A stretch of 17,161 nucleotides of DNA from Coprobacillus sp. CAG:605 (lineage in GTDB: Bacteria > Bacillota_I > Bacilli_A > RF39 > UBA660): assembly GCA_000433255.1 (NCBI GenBank), contig HF998235.1, forward strand, positions 64,052 through 81,212, written 5' to 3'. The notes below the pieces were generated by a model. That model saw nothing but the letters and a program-made list of their open reading frames with translations, was not told where the DNA came from and searched no databases. This document shows, piece by piece, positions 1 through 6,629 of this stretch. The position numbers and the translations under genes were made by a program. How positions within the stretch are numbered: position 1 is the first letter of the stretch; every line of letters begins with the position of its first letter.

Positions 1-243
1 AGGATGTAAATCTAAATACAAACTAAGGTCATTAAGTGCAAACTCCATTTGACTAAGTTTTAAAAGTAACGCCTCTTCATTAGTTTTCGCCTCTATCTTT
101 CTAACCTGATAATTCTTATAAGGAACATATTCTTTTAAAAACATATTTCCTCTTAAATATCCTAATTCACTACTAACTAGTTTTTCTTCTCTATTTACTG
201 GTATCTCTCCATTAATAAAGAAATTAATATCATCAATAAACAT
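1..243 (-). CDS. CotJB-like spore coat protein, partial (3' end outside window)
   Basis: This is the first 81 codons of a minus-strand gene that leaves the window at position 1. It starts at an ATG at 243-241, preceded by a full AGGAGGG ribosome binding site (248-254). The visible C-terminal part contains EFALNDLSLYLDLHP, which closely matches the start of the CotJB family (typically 'DFxLxELxLYLDTHP'). The N-terminal part carries RGNMFLKEYVPYKNY, reminiscent of the end of CotJA, so this may be a CotJA/CotJB-like fusion of the kind seen in uncultured Bacillota. CotJB proteins are spore coat components made in the mother cell. The gene lies 48 bp downstream of a PF06541-type membrane protein gene on the same strand. 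A possible sigma-K-like promoter lies in that gap. The identification is from motif memory and rests on a fragment. Confidence 0.72.
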   Translation of the reverse strand, partial: MFIDDINFFINGEIPVNREEKLVSSELGYLRGNMFLKEYVPYKNYQVRKIEAKTNEEALLLKLSQMEFALNDLSLYLDLHP

Positions 244-259
244 AACACCCTCCTAGACT

Positions 260-286
260 TATCCTATGTAATAATTATTTTTGTGT
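260..286 (-). promoter_or_regulatory. Possible mother-cell (sigma-K-like) promoter for the coat gene
   Basis: On the minus strand the box CATAGGATA (268-260) fits the known sigma-K -10 pattern CATAnnnTA, and an AC dinucleotide (286-285) lies 16 bp upstream, as the sigma-K -35 pattern requires. It sits directly upstream of the CotJB-like gene. The motif is short and the DNA is A+T-rich, so chance is a real alternative. Confidence 0.25.
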
Positions 287-291
287 CTATG

Positions 292-795
292 CTATAACCC
301 AAATATGCCCAATAAAAAATCTAAAATATATAAGAAAAACAATATCAACGTAAGCGGTGTATTCATATTTAAAATAATTCCTGTTACTATATCTATTAGA
401 TAAAAATTAAATATCGTTGCTAAAAGTGCCCAAACTATACTAACTTCTACGGAAATATACTTACCTATATGAAACTTATAATGTTCATAATTCCACCATG
501 TTTTATGCAAAAATTTTTCTATTAACACTCCCCCAACATACTCAAGCAAAGTTAATAAAACAAACATCAACCCAAAATAAAGAACCACTTTCCCTATCCC
601 TTCAGGCATATTTCTTAGTAAGTAATGCACTCCCCAAATAATTAAAAAACCAAAGAAATATAACGGCGTAAATGGTCCCTTAGAAATCCCACTATCAAAA
701 TTAGAACGCGTAAATATACTAAAAGTATTTTCCAATAAATACCCCAACATACTATAATAAATAAACAATTTTATTCCCATTAATATACTTTTCAT
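292..795 (-). CDS. PF06541 (DUF1113/CmpB-type) integral membrane protein
   Basis: This is a polytopic membrane protein of 167 residues with hydrophobic segments at about 9-27, 43-61, 68-92, 116-140 and 147-167. It shows the pattern of the family annotated as 'putative ABC transporter type IV' (PF06541): an early GYLLEN motif (residues 18-23), KGPFTPLYFFG (39-49) and EYVGG followed by TWWNY (85-103). The biochemical function of this family is not established and there is no ATPase partner here, so I do not call it a transporter. The ATG at 795-793 has no clear ribosome binding site. A TATAAT lies on the minus strand at 828-823, upstream. The gene is divergent from the 882 gene and 48 bp upstream of the CotJB-like gene, with no terminator in between, so read-through is possible. 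Confidence 0.75.
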   Translation of the reverse strand: MKSILMGIKLFIYYSMLGYLLENTFSIFTRSNFDSGISKGPFTPLYFFGFLIIWGVHYLLRNMPEGIGKVVLYFGLMFVLLTLLEYVGGVLIEKFLHKTWWNYEHYKFHIGKYISVEVSIVWALLATIFNFYLIDIVTGIILNMNTPLTLILFFLYILDFLLGIFGL

Positions 796-822
796 ACGTT
801 TATTATGCTAAATAATTTATTT

Positions 823-828
823 ATTATA
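823..828 (-). promoter_or_regulatory. Candidate -10 box for the PF06541 gene
   Basis: TATAAT on the minus strand, 27 bases upstream of the ATG at 795. No convincing -35 hexamer is visible 16-18 bp upstream. It lies back to back with the extended -10 promoter of the divergent gene. Confidence 0.35.
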
Positions 829-847
829 CTACTAAAACCAAAAAAGA

Positions 848-858
848 TATGGTATAAT
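848..858 (+). promoter_or_regulatory. Extended -10 promoter (TATGGTATAAT) for the 882 gene
   Basis: A perfect TATAAT (853-858) is preceded by TATGG, giving the TRTGn extension used by Gram-positive vegetative promoters. The -35 position has no good match. The expected start of transcription is near 865, leaving a short leader of about 17 bases. Confidence 0.6.
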
Positions 859-881
859 CATACTAGAAAGTAGGGATTAAA

Positions 882-1430
882 ATGCCACGAAAAAAGAAAA
901 ATAAATATCAAGAGATGTACAATCGTTATTGTCTTGCCGGAGTAATTATCTTAGGAGTATTTATAATTTCATATCTTGGTTTTACTTTTATTAATGATAC
1001 TAACGAAAAAAGATATGAACAATCATACTTAGTTAAATCTAAGTTAGTTAAAGACTCTTATAATATAGAAGGTAATTTATCTAATATCAAAAACTTATCT
1101 GGTGATTATTACTTATATATTTCTTATACTGGCAGTGAATCTATCTATAAAATGGAAAAAGACTTAAAAAAACTAATTAAAGAGTATAAACTTCAAGATA
1201 AATTCTATTACATTAATATTGACTCAATTAAATCTAGTGATAACAAAGTATCTCTAATTAACGAATTACTAGGGCTAGACGATATTAAAGTAGAAAAAGT
1301 ACCTACAATTATCTATGTTAATAAAGATAACAAAGTATTAAGAAATAATATTATTACTCGTAAAGACGATAGTCTAATGGAAGTAGGAGATTTCCAAAAA
1401 CTATTAGATATTAATGAAATTTCTAAGTAA
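882..1430 (+). CDS. Membrane-anchored thioredoxin-fold-like protein lacking CxxC
   Basis: The protein has 182 residues: a basic N-terminus (PRKKKNK), one membrane segment at about 17-36, and a domain expected to be extracytoplasmic. The domain reads like a thioredoxin-type fold: a strand YYLYISYTG (76-84), a long helix, a strand FYYINID (108-114), then KVEKVPTIIYVNKDNKVLR (136-154), with the cis-proline-type VPT at 140-142. At the place of the catalytic CxxC the sequence is YTGSESIYK, with no cysteine, so a redox role is unlikely. It resembles the 'bacteriocin transport accessory' type of thioredoxin-like protein, but I cannot name the family with certainty. The start at 882 has a moderate ribosome binding site (TAGGGA, 871-876). 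A single-gene unit is bounded by its own promoter and the terminator at 1429-1454. Confidence 0.6.
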   Translation: MPRKKKNKYQEMYNRYCLAGVIILGVFIISYLGFTFINDTNEKRYEQSYLVKSKLVKDSYNIEGNLSNIKNLSGDYYLYISYTGSESIYKMEKDLKKLIKEYKLQDKFYYINIDSIKSSDNKVSLINELLGLDDIKVEKVPTIIYVNKDNKVLRNNIITRKDDSLMEVGDFQKLLDINEISK

Positions 1431-1454
1431 CTAGCTACTAATGCTAGTTTTTTT
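1429..1454 (+). terminator. Intrinsic terminator after the thioredoxin-like gene
   Basis: A perfect 7-bp stem (AACTAGC 1429-1435 / GCTAGTT 1443-1449) with a 7-base loop is followed by an unbroken T run ending at 1454. The 5' arm starts inside the stop codon of the preceding gene. Confidence 0.85.
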
Positions 1455-1475
1455 CCTATTTAAAGCAACTTTTAA

Positions 1476-1504
1476 TTGACAAAGCATGTCTTATCCCTTA
1501 TACT
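1476..1504 (+). promoter_or_regulatory. Near-consensus promoter of rplM-rpsI
   Basis: TTGACA (1476-1481), a spacer of exactly 17 bp and TATACT (1499-1504). This is the best -35/-10 pair in the window, as expected for a ribosomal protein operon. Transcription should begin near 1511, just before the leader structure at 1518-1580. Confidence 0.85.
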
Positions 1505-1517
1505 TTTAAATGGTACA

Positions 1518-1580
1518 TTTTATTATGTATAAAGTTTTTGATGTGGGAAGTCAAAAATGAGTAGACATAATGGAAAGGAA
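1518..1580 (+). promoter_or_regulatory. Candidate L13 leader (autoregulatory RNA) of rplM-rpsI
   Basis: Two nested stems can form in the mRNA leader. The inner hairpin is a perfect 7-bp stem, TTTTTGA (1535-1541) with TCAAAAA (1551-1557), around the loop TGTGGGAAG. The outer stem pairs 1518-1528 with 1565-1575: 9 Watson-Crick pairs and 2 G-U pairs. The 3' strand of the outer stem runs into the purine-rich ribosome binding site of rplM (GGAAAGGA, 1572-1579). The layout of promoter, leader, then L13 and S9 genes matches the Bacillota 'L13 leader' (Rfam L13_leader, as I recall it), in which excess L13 is thought to repress its own operon. The pairing is seen directly; the regulatory role is inferred. 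Confidence 0.65.
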
Positions 1581-1586
1581 ATAAAT

Positions 1587-2018
1587 ATGAATACATTCAT
1601 GCAAAAAAAAGAAACTGTTGACCGTAAATGGTATATTGTTGATGCTGAAGGAGCAAATTTAGGACGTTTAGCTACTCAAGTTGCAACAATCTTAAAAGGA
1701 AAACATAAGGTTACTTATACACCTCATGTTGACTGTGGAGACTATGTTATCGTTATTAACGCTAGTAAAGTTAATTTAACTGGTAAAAAATTAAGCGATA
1801 AGATGTACTACAATCATAGTAGATACGCTGGTGGCTTAAGAGAAAGAACTGCTGGTGAAATGCTAGAAAAATATCCAGAAGAAATGGTAGAAAGAGCTGT
1901 TAAAGGAATGCTTCCAAAAGGACCTTTAGGAAGACAAATGTTTAGAAAATTACACGTTTACAAAGACGCTAACCATGAACAAATGGCTCAAAAACCAATT
2001 GAATTGAAAGTTAAATAG
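1587..2018 (+). CDS. rplM: Large-subunit ribosomal protein uL13
   Basis: Protein L13 of the 50S ribosomal subunit, 143 residues, which is the normal bacterial length. Hallmarks are WYIVDAEGANLGRLAT near the N-terminus, KHKVTYTPHVDCGDYVIVINA, the YYNHSRYAGG stretch, and KGMLPKGPLGRQMFRKLHVY near the C-terminus. I place the start at the ATG at 1587 because it gives the usual length and has the ribosome binding site AAAGGA (1574-1579) at good spacing. An upstream in-frame ATG at 1557 would add ten residues, has no such site and falls inside the leader hairpin. rpsI follows after 11 bp with its own strong ribosome binding site that overlaps the rplM stop codon, so both are one transcript. Confidence 0.97.
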   Translation: MNTFMQKKETVDRKWYIVDAEGANLGRLATQVATILKGKHKVTYTPHVDCGDYVIVINASKVNLTGKKLSDKMYYNHSRYAGGLRERTAGEMLEKYPEEMVERAVKGMLPKGPLGRQMFRKLHVYKDANHEQMAQKPIELKVK

Positions 2019-2029
2019 GAGGTAAGAAC

Positions 2030-2449
2030 ATGGCTGAAAAACAAATTTGGACTGGTACTGGTCGTAGAAAAAGATCAAGTGCTCAAGTAAGAATGACTTT
2101 AGGAAAAGGAAACATTACTGTTAATGGCGTTCCTGTTGATGAATACCTTCCATATCAAACTTTAGTAATGGATTTAAAACAACCTTTAGTTGCTACTGGT
2201 AACGAAGAAAAATTCGATATCGATGTAACTGTTAAGGGTGGTGGATTCTCTGGTCAAACTGGTGCAATCCGTTTAGGTATAGCAAGAGCATTAATGGAAT
2301 TTGATGCAAGTGCTGACCAAACTAGAGAAGACTCTTATCGTAAGACTCTTAAAAAACTAGGATTCATTACAAGAGACCCAAGAATTAAAGAACGTAAAAA
2401 ATATGGTCTTAAAAAAGCACGTCGTGCTCCACAATTCTCAAAGAGATAA
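2030..2449 (+). CDS. rpsI: Small-subunit ribosomal protein uS9
   Basis: Protein S9 of the 30S subunit, 139 residues, slightly longer than the roughly 130 usual in Bacillus because of a short N-terminal addition. Family marks are TGRRKRSSAQVRM, the KGGGFSGQTGAIRLGIARAL core, and the C-terminal basic tail KARRAPQFSKR, whose last residues in this family reach the ribosomal P site. The ATG is preceded by AGGAGGT (2017-2023), which overlaps the rplM stop codon. It is co-transcribed with rplM and ends at the UUCG-loop terminator at 2466-2488. Confidence 0.97.
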   Translation: MAEKQIWTGTGRRKRSSAQVRMTLGKGNITVNGVPVDEYLPYQTLVMDLKQPLVATGNEEKFDIDVTVKGGGFSGQTGAIRLGIARALMEFDASADQTREDSYRKTLKKLGFITRDPRIKERKKYGLKKARRAPQFSKR

Positions 2450-2465
2450 TATACAAGTTTCATTT

Positions 2466-2488
2466 CTTGCCTTCGGGCAAGTTTTTTT
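2466..2488 (+). terminator. Intrinsic terminator of rplM-rpsI with UUCG tetraloop
   Basis: CTTGCC (2466-2471), loop TTCG, GGCAAG (2476-2481), then seven T. The C(UUCG)G loop is unusually stable, so this should be an efficient stop for a highly transcribed operon. Confidence 0.92.
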
Positions 2489-2523
2489 GTGGTATTTTCT
2501 AACTAAAAATCATAAATTTTACT

Positions 2524-3156
2524 ATGAAAAAAATTATATTAATAATCCTTTTATGTACCTTATTAATTATTACTCAGGTTAAAGCATCTCTACCCTTATC
2601 CGGTAAAAATATCATTATTGACGTCGGTCATGGTGGCGTCGATGCTGGTACTAGTTACCAAAATATCTTAGAAAAAGACTTAAATTTAGCCATATCCAAA
2701 AAATTAGAACAAGAACTAACTAAAAATGGGGCTAGTGTTATACTAACTAGAGATGATGATTATGACTTATCTAGCCCCAATGCCGATAGACGTAAGAAAA
2801 GTGATTTTGATAATCGTATTAAACTTATAAATAATTCTAAAGCAGATATATACTTATCAATTCACATAAATTACTTAGAAGATAGTACCTATAGTGGTGC
2901 CCAAGTATTTTATTATAGCAATTTAAATAAATCCTTAGCGGAAGCTATCCAAAAAAACTTAAACACCATAAGTTATCCCAGAAGTATTAAAACTATGCCT
3001 AATATTTATATGTATCGTAGATTAAAAAAGCCAGGCGTTTTAATTGAATGCGGCTTCATATCTAACCCTCAAGAACGTCAAAAATTAACTACCAGTGAAT
3101 ACCAAACTACTTTAGCCCAAACTATAACCAAAGGGGTAATTGCATATTTCACATAA
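2524..3156 (+). CDS. cwlD: CwlD-like N-acetylmuramoyl-L-alanine amidase
   Basis: A secreted or membrane-tethered zinc amidase (Amidase_3 family) of 210 residues that cleaves the bond between muramic acid and the stem peptide. An N-terminal hydrophobic signal (about 3-20) ends at KASLP. The expected zinc ligands and catalytic glutamate are present: H36 in DVGHGG, E50, H114 in SIHIN, and E175 in LIECGF. There is no extra binding domain. In Bacillus cwlD also lies just downstream of rpsI, so position supports the name; there the enzyme helps make muramic lactam of spore cortex. The coat gene at the left edge fits a spore former. No Shine-Dalgarno-like sequence precedes the ATG, so initiation may be weak or leaderless. 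A generic vegetative amidase is the alternative. Confidence 0.82.
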   Translation: MKKIILIILLCTLLIITQVKASLPLSGKNIIIDVGHGGVDAGTSYQNILEKDLNLAISKKLEQELTKNGASVILTRDDDYDLSSPNADRRKKSDFDNRIKLINNSKADIYLSIHINYLEDSTYSGAQVFYYSNLNKSLAEAIQKNLNTISYPRSIKTMPNIYMYRRLKKPGVLIECGFISNPQERQKLTTSEYQTTLAQTITKGVIAYFT

Positions 3157-3188
3157 ATTTCACAAATTAATTACAAGTTTAACATCTA

Positions 3189-3203
3189 AAATGAGTATCA
3201 TTT
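3189..3203. repeat. 15-bp palindrome (possible operator) at the abi-htrA promoter
   Basis: AAATGA (3189-3194), spacer GTA, TCATTT (3198-3203). The perfect half-sites cover the -35 region of the promoter whose -10 is at 3219-3224. That is a typical place for a repressor site, but no regulator is identified. Confidence 0.35.
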
Positions 3204-3213
3204 AACTGTCTGT

Positions 3214-3224
3214 TGTGATATAAT
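3214..3224 (+). promoter_or_regulatory. Extended -10 promoter for abi-htrA
   Basis: TATAAT (3219-3224) preceded by TTGTGA, which supplies the TGn extension. The -35 region is not recognisable and is instead occupied by a palindrome. The predicted leader is only about 17 bases and begins just before the AGGTGA ribosome binding site. Confidence 0.55.
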
Positions 3225-3247
3225 TTATTATAATAGGTGATTAGGGT

Positions 3248-4189
3248 ATGTCAGGACAACCAAAAATATTCAAAACAATAGATGAACAAGTCGATATTCT
3301 TCTAAGCAAAGGCTTAATAATAGATGACATCGATTATGTCAAAGATACTCTTTTAAGAGAAAACTACTTCTTTTTAATGGGCTATCGTCATCTTTTTATT
3401 CGTAGCGAATCTGACCGTCGCTTCATTCCTAACACCAACTTTGAAGAATTATATGCCATGTTTAATTTTGATAGACAAATGCGTAATATCATATTTAAAA
3501 ACATTTTAATAGTAGAAAATAATGCCAAAAGTATCTTTTCTTACATATTATCCAAAAAATATGGTATTAAAGAAAAACACTATTTAAATCCTAAAAACTT
3601 TAACCAAGCCCCGGAAAAACGCCGCCAAGTTAATGACCTTATAAAAAAAATGCAACGTCAAATAAGAGTTAATGGTGGCCAACATTCCGCAACTATGCAC
3701 TACATAAATAACTATGGTTATGTTCCATTGTGGATTGTCGTTAAAGTATTATCCTTTGGTATCGTAAGTGAACTATTTACTATACTAAAGCCCGAAGACC
3801 AACAAGAAATAGCTAGCATCTATAAAATATCCCCAGAAAACTTAGCTCAATATTTTCAAATAATGGCTAACTTCCGTAACCTCTGTGCTCATGAAGATAT
3901 TTTATATGACCATAGGTCTCAACGTATAATTGATAATACAAAATATCATTCATATTTGAATATTCCTAGAATGAATGGGGAATATATATATGGTAAGGAT
4001 GATTTATTTGCCTTAATAATAATCTTAAAACAAATACTTAGAGAAGACAACTTTAGATTATTAATAAGAGAAATATCGTATGAAATAGATGTTCTAGAAG
4101 GAAAACTAAAAGTTATTTCTATCAATAAAGTTTTGGACGCAATAGGGTTTCCTAAAAATTATAAAGATATAGTAAGGATGGATGTATAA
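3248..4189 (+). CDS. Abi_2 (AbiD/AbiF-type) HEPN-domain protein
   Basis: A 313-residue member of the Abi_2 family (PF07751), whose founders AbiD and AbiF from Lactococcus plasmids abort phage infection. Family marks are ENYFFLMGYRHLF (38-50), FDRQMRNIIFKNILIVENN (74-92), GYVPLWIVVKVLSFGIVSEL (157-176) and FRNLCAHE (209-216). The last contains the R-x4-H pair (R210, H215) of HEPN ribonucleases, so an RNA-cutting role is plausible; that is inferred, not shown. The ATG has a good AGGTGA site (3235-3240). The stop codon TAA directly abuts the ATG of the htrA-type gene, so the two form an operon. Ten of its 19 arginine codons are CGN, in sharp contrast to hsdM, so it looks long resident in this genome. 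A role other than phage defence is possible. Confidence 0.85.
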   Translation: MSGQPKIFKTIDEQVDILLSKGLIIDDIDYVKDTLLRENYFFLMGYRHLFIRSESDRRFIPNTNFEELYAMFNFDRQMRNIIFKNILIVENNAKSIFSYILSKKYGIKEKHYLNPKNFNQAPEKRRQVNDLIKKMQRQIRVNGGQHSATMHYINNYGYVPLWIVVKVLSFGIVSELFTILKPEDQQEIASIYKISPENLAQYFQIMANFRNLCAHEDILYDHRSQRIIDNTKYHSYLNIPRMNGEYIYGKDDLFALIIILKQILREDNFRLLIREISYEIDVLEGKLKVISINKVLDAIGFPKNYKDIVRMDV

Positions 4190-5338
4190 ATGAAAAATGA
4201 AAAAGAAGTAATTAATGCTACGATAGTAAAACCTCGTAAAGAACGTTCTAGCAACAATGTCTGGATAAAATTATTGGTAATGTTTTGCCTAATTGCCATT
4301 GGAGCAGCTGGAATGTATGGCGTAATAAAACTAATGCCTGGTACTACTATTGTTAACAAATTAGAAAAAGAAGTAACTGTTAATGAACAAGGAATAGCTG
4401 ATGCGGTTGAAAAGGTATATGATTCAGTAGTAGTCGTTGAAAACTTAAAAGCTGGTGAACTACAAGCTACAGGTACCGGATTTATCTTTAAAAAGTCCGA
4501 TAATAAATATTATGTTATGACTAATTACCATGTAATAAATGGCGCCAGTAGTGTAAAAATTCAATTAACAAATAATAAAGAACTAAACGTTGAAGTCTTA
4601 GGTGGGGATAATTATTCTGATATTGCAATCTTAGCTTTTGAAAGTAAAGATGATTATTCAATCGCTGAAATTGGTTCCTCAACTGACGCTAGAGTAGGGG
4701 ATACAACATTCGCTGTCGGTGCCCCTGTTGATTCAACAACTTACTCTTGGAGCGTTACAAGAGGTATCGTATCCGGAAAAGACCGTATGGTTAAAGTATC
4801 TACAAGTAGTCAAACATCTTCTAGTGATTACATCATGAAAGTTTTACAAACTGATGCCGCCATAAACTCTGGTAATTCAGGTGGACCTTTATGTAATTCA
4901 AACGGTCAAGTAATTGGTATCACTAATATGAAATTAGTATCTAATTCAACTTCCAACATTGAAGGCATGGGATTCGCTATTCCTATTGAAGACGCTATCG
5001 ATTTTGCTAATAAAATAATTAATGGTGAAGATATAACAAGACCAACCCTAGGAGTATCAATGTTAGATATTTCCTCAACCGGACTAGCATATTATAATAT
5101 AAGCGTTCCAGATAATGTAACAAATGGTGTTGTTATAATGAGCGTATCTAAAAACTCTGCTGCTGAAGAAGGCGGTCTAAAGAAAGGTGATGTTATCTTA
5201 GAAATAGATAATGTTAAAGTAACATCAAGTGCCCTTCTAAAATACGAATTATATCGTCATAACATTGGCGACGAAATAACCTTAAAAATTAATCGTAACG
5301 GATTTGAAAAAGCATTAAAAATCAAATTAACTAAATAA
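4190..5338 (+). CDS. htrA: HtrA/DegP-type membrane-anchored serine protease with PDZ domain
   Basis: A surface protease of 382 residues: a charged cytoplasmic N-terminus, one membrane segment at about 24-48, a trypsin-like domain at about 65-280 and a C-terminal PDZ domain at about 286-380. The catalytic triad is complete: H114 in TNYHVI, D144 in YSDIAIL and S230 in SGNSGGPL. The PDZ region shows SKNSAAEEGGLKKGDVI with the usual leucine-glycine features. HtrA proteases degrade misfolded secreted proteins at the cell surface. The start ATG directly follows the stop of the Abi_2 gene, with the only purine-rich site inside the end of that gene (AAGGATGG), so translation is probably coupled. The unit ends at the bidirectional terminator at 5344-5370. 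Confidence 0.93.
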   Translation: MKNEKEVINATIVKPRKERSSNNVWIKLLVMFCLIAIGAAGMYGVIKLMPGTTIVNKLEKEVTVNEQGIADAVEKVYDSVVVVENLKAGELQATGTGFIFKKSDNKYYVMTNYHVINGASSVKIQLTNNKELNVEVLGGDNYSDIAILAFESKDDYSIAEIGSSTDARVGDTTFAVGAPVDSTTYSWSVTRGIVSGKDRMVKVSTSSQTSSSDYIMKVLQTDAAINSGNSGGPLCNSNGQVIGITNMKLVSNSTSNIEGMGFAIPIEDAIDFANKIINGEDITRPTLGVSMLDISSTGLAYYNISVPDNVTNGVVIMSVSKNSAAEEGGLKKGDVILEIDNVKVTSSALLKYELYRHNIGDEITLKINRNGFEKALKIKLTK

Positions 5339-5343
5339 AAATA

Positions 5344-5370
5344 ACACTCTAATCATGAGTGTATTTTTTT
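5344..5370. terminator. Bidirectional terminator between htrA and the GH25 lipoprotein
   Basis: A 6-bp stem ACACTC (5344-5349) / GAGTGT (5357-5362) with a 7-base loop. On the plus strand it is followed by seven T; on the minus strand it is followed by TATTTTTA. It serves two convergent genes whose ends lie 30 bp apart. Confidence 0.75.
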
Positions 5371-6532
5371 AATTTTCTAAGTATAAAACATCTAAATCAA
5401 CAAAACCATTAATCCCTGGAACCTCACCCGTATTACTAAATTGCCATACCTTAAAATCTTTATCATAATTTGTTTTAGAAACATAATGTGCTAACCAAGT
5501 AGGGTACTCACTTATATTCCAAATTGTATTCAAATAGTACTTCGAACTATAATTCATTCCTTCATAACCATTATCATGTAAGATATCTAAAAATCTCTTC
5601 GCAACTTTATTTAAATCAACAATATTAATATTATATGTCGGAAAGCTCTTCCAAGTTTCATAATCAAATACAATCGGCAAATCAATTTTCTCACCATTTA
5701 AAGTCTTAACTATCCAATTAGCTTGCTCTTCAGCTTCCCATATCTCTGTTGCATATGAGTAAAAATATAACCCAACCTTAAGCCTTACATTCCTAGCACC
5801 TTCTAAATTTTGCCTAAACTTTTCGTCTTCCATAATCTTGGCTTCTCTATTATGACCAAACCCAATTCTTATAAATACAAATTCTACACCACTATTTTTA
5901 ACAGATTCCCAATCGATATCCCCTTGATGATTAGAAACATCTATTCCTATCAAAGTATTTTTTGTTTTATACTTTAAAATCATATCTTCAATTTTATCTG
6001 GTACAATTTCTACTTCTGGTGTTTCCTCGAACTTTTCAATAACATTAACTATTACATCCTTATCAACATAATTACCACTAGCGTCAGTTACTTTCACATT
6101 AACTTTATACTTTCCTTCTTTAGTTGTATCAATATCTCCCATAACCTGACAAGCCACATTTCGATCCGCATTATCTGCATAAAAAGCCCTTTTACAAACA
6201 TCAATACCATTATCTTTCAATACATATAAATTATTACTTATACTCAAAATAGGTTTCACACTATCAACAATATTTATTGTAACATCATATTTTCCTTTAT
6301 GCTTCTTCGTATCCCGATAATCTATCGTAACTATTTGCTCACCCACATCTTTATAATCGTATTCCGTATTTCCATTAATTAAATATCCATCTTTGATTGA
6401 CACTAAATTGTCAAGTGTAATTTTATCCCCATATTCAAAAACCAAATTATCCTTAAGACTTACCACCGCTATATTTTTCCCACAACTACAACAAAACAGC
6501 ATCACGACCAAGCCTAGAACAAATTTTTTCAT
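5369..6532 (-). CDS. GH25 muramidase lipoprotein with two Ig-like modules
   Basis: A 387-residue predicted surface lipoprotein. A short signal ends in FCCSC with the probable lipidated cysteine at 17; the lipobox is not ideal because a cysteine sits at the -3 position. Two beta-rich Ig-like modules follow (about 21-90 and 92-166). A GH25 lysozyme domain fills 194-387, with GIDVSNHQG (196-204), VGLYFYSYA, the catalytic D-x-E pair in FDYETW (D290, E292) and the closing GINGFVDLD motif. GH25 enzymes cut the beta-1,4 bond between MurNAc and GlcNAc in peptidoglycan. I start it at the ATG at 6532-6530 because AAGGTGA (6547-6541) precedes it and it begins the signal peptide directly. An upstream in-frame ATG at 6604 would add 24 residues before the signal and has no such site. 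Confidence 0.88.
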   Translation of the reverse strand: MKKFVLGLVVMLFCCSCGKNIAVVSLKDNLVFEYGDKITLDNLVSIKDGYLINGNTEYDYKDVGEQIVTIDYRDTKKHKGKYDVTINIVDSVKPILSISNNLYVLKDNGIDVCKRAFYADNADRNVACQVMGDIDTTKEGKYKVNVKVTDASGNYVDKDVIVNVIEKFEETPEVEIVPDKIEDMILKYKTKNTLIGIDVSNHQGDIDWESVKNSGVEFVFIRIGFGHNREAKIMEDEKFRQNLEGARNVRLKVGLYFYSYATEIWEAEEQANWIVKTLNGEKIDLPIVFDYETWKSFPTYNINIVDLNKVAKRFLDILHDNGYEGMNYSSKYYLNTIWNISEYPTWLAHYVSKTNYDKDFKVWQFSNTGEVPGINGFVDLDVLYLEN

Positions 6533-6576
6533 TTCTCTAATCACCTTATTATAATTATAATATAGTTTGAAATATT

Positions 6577-6605
6577 TTGCATAAATTATTCTTCTATGAT
6601 ACAAT
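6577..6605 (+). promoter_or_regulatory. Promoter TTGCAT-N17-TACAAT with TGn extension
   Basis: TTGCAT (6577-6582), 17 bp spacer, TACAAT (6600-6605) preceded by TATGA. It drives the coiled-coil membrane protein gene at 6630, with a leader of about 18 bases. Confidence 0.65.
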
Positions 6606-6629
6606 GAAGATAATAAAGAGGGAACTAAA

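Noticed and set aside
1557..1586. Upstream ATG for rplM
   Set aside because: It adds ten residues not found in L13 proteins, lies in the leader hairpin and lacks a ribosome binding site; the ATG at 1587 fits better.
4159..4359. Minus-strand open frame of 66 codons
   Set aside because: It lies opposite the abi/htrA junction and the htrA membrane segment; hydrophobic content is a mirror of that segment, with no ribosome binding site or family match.
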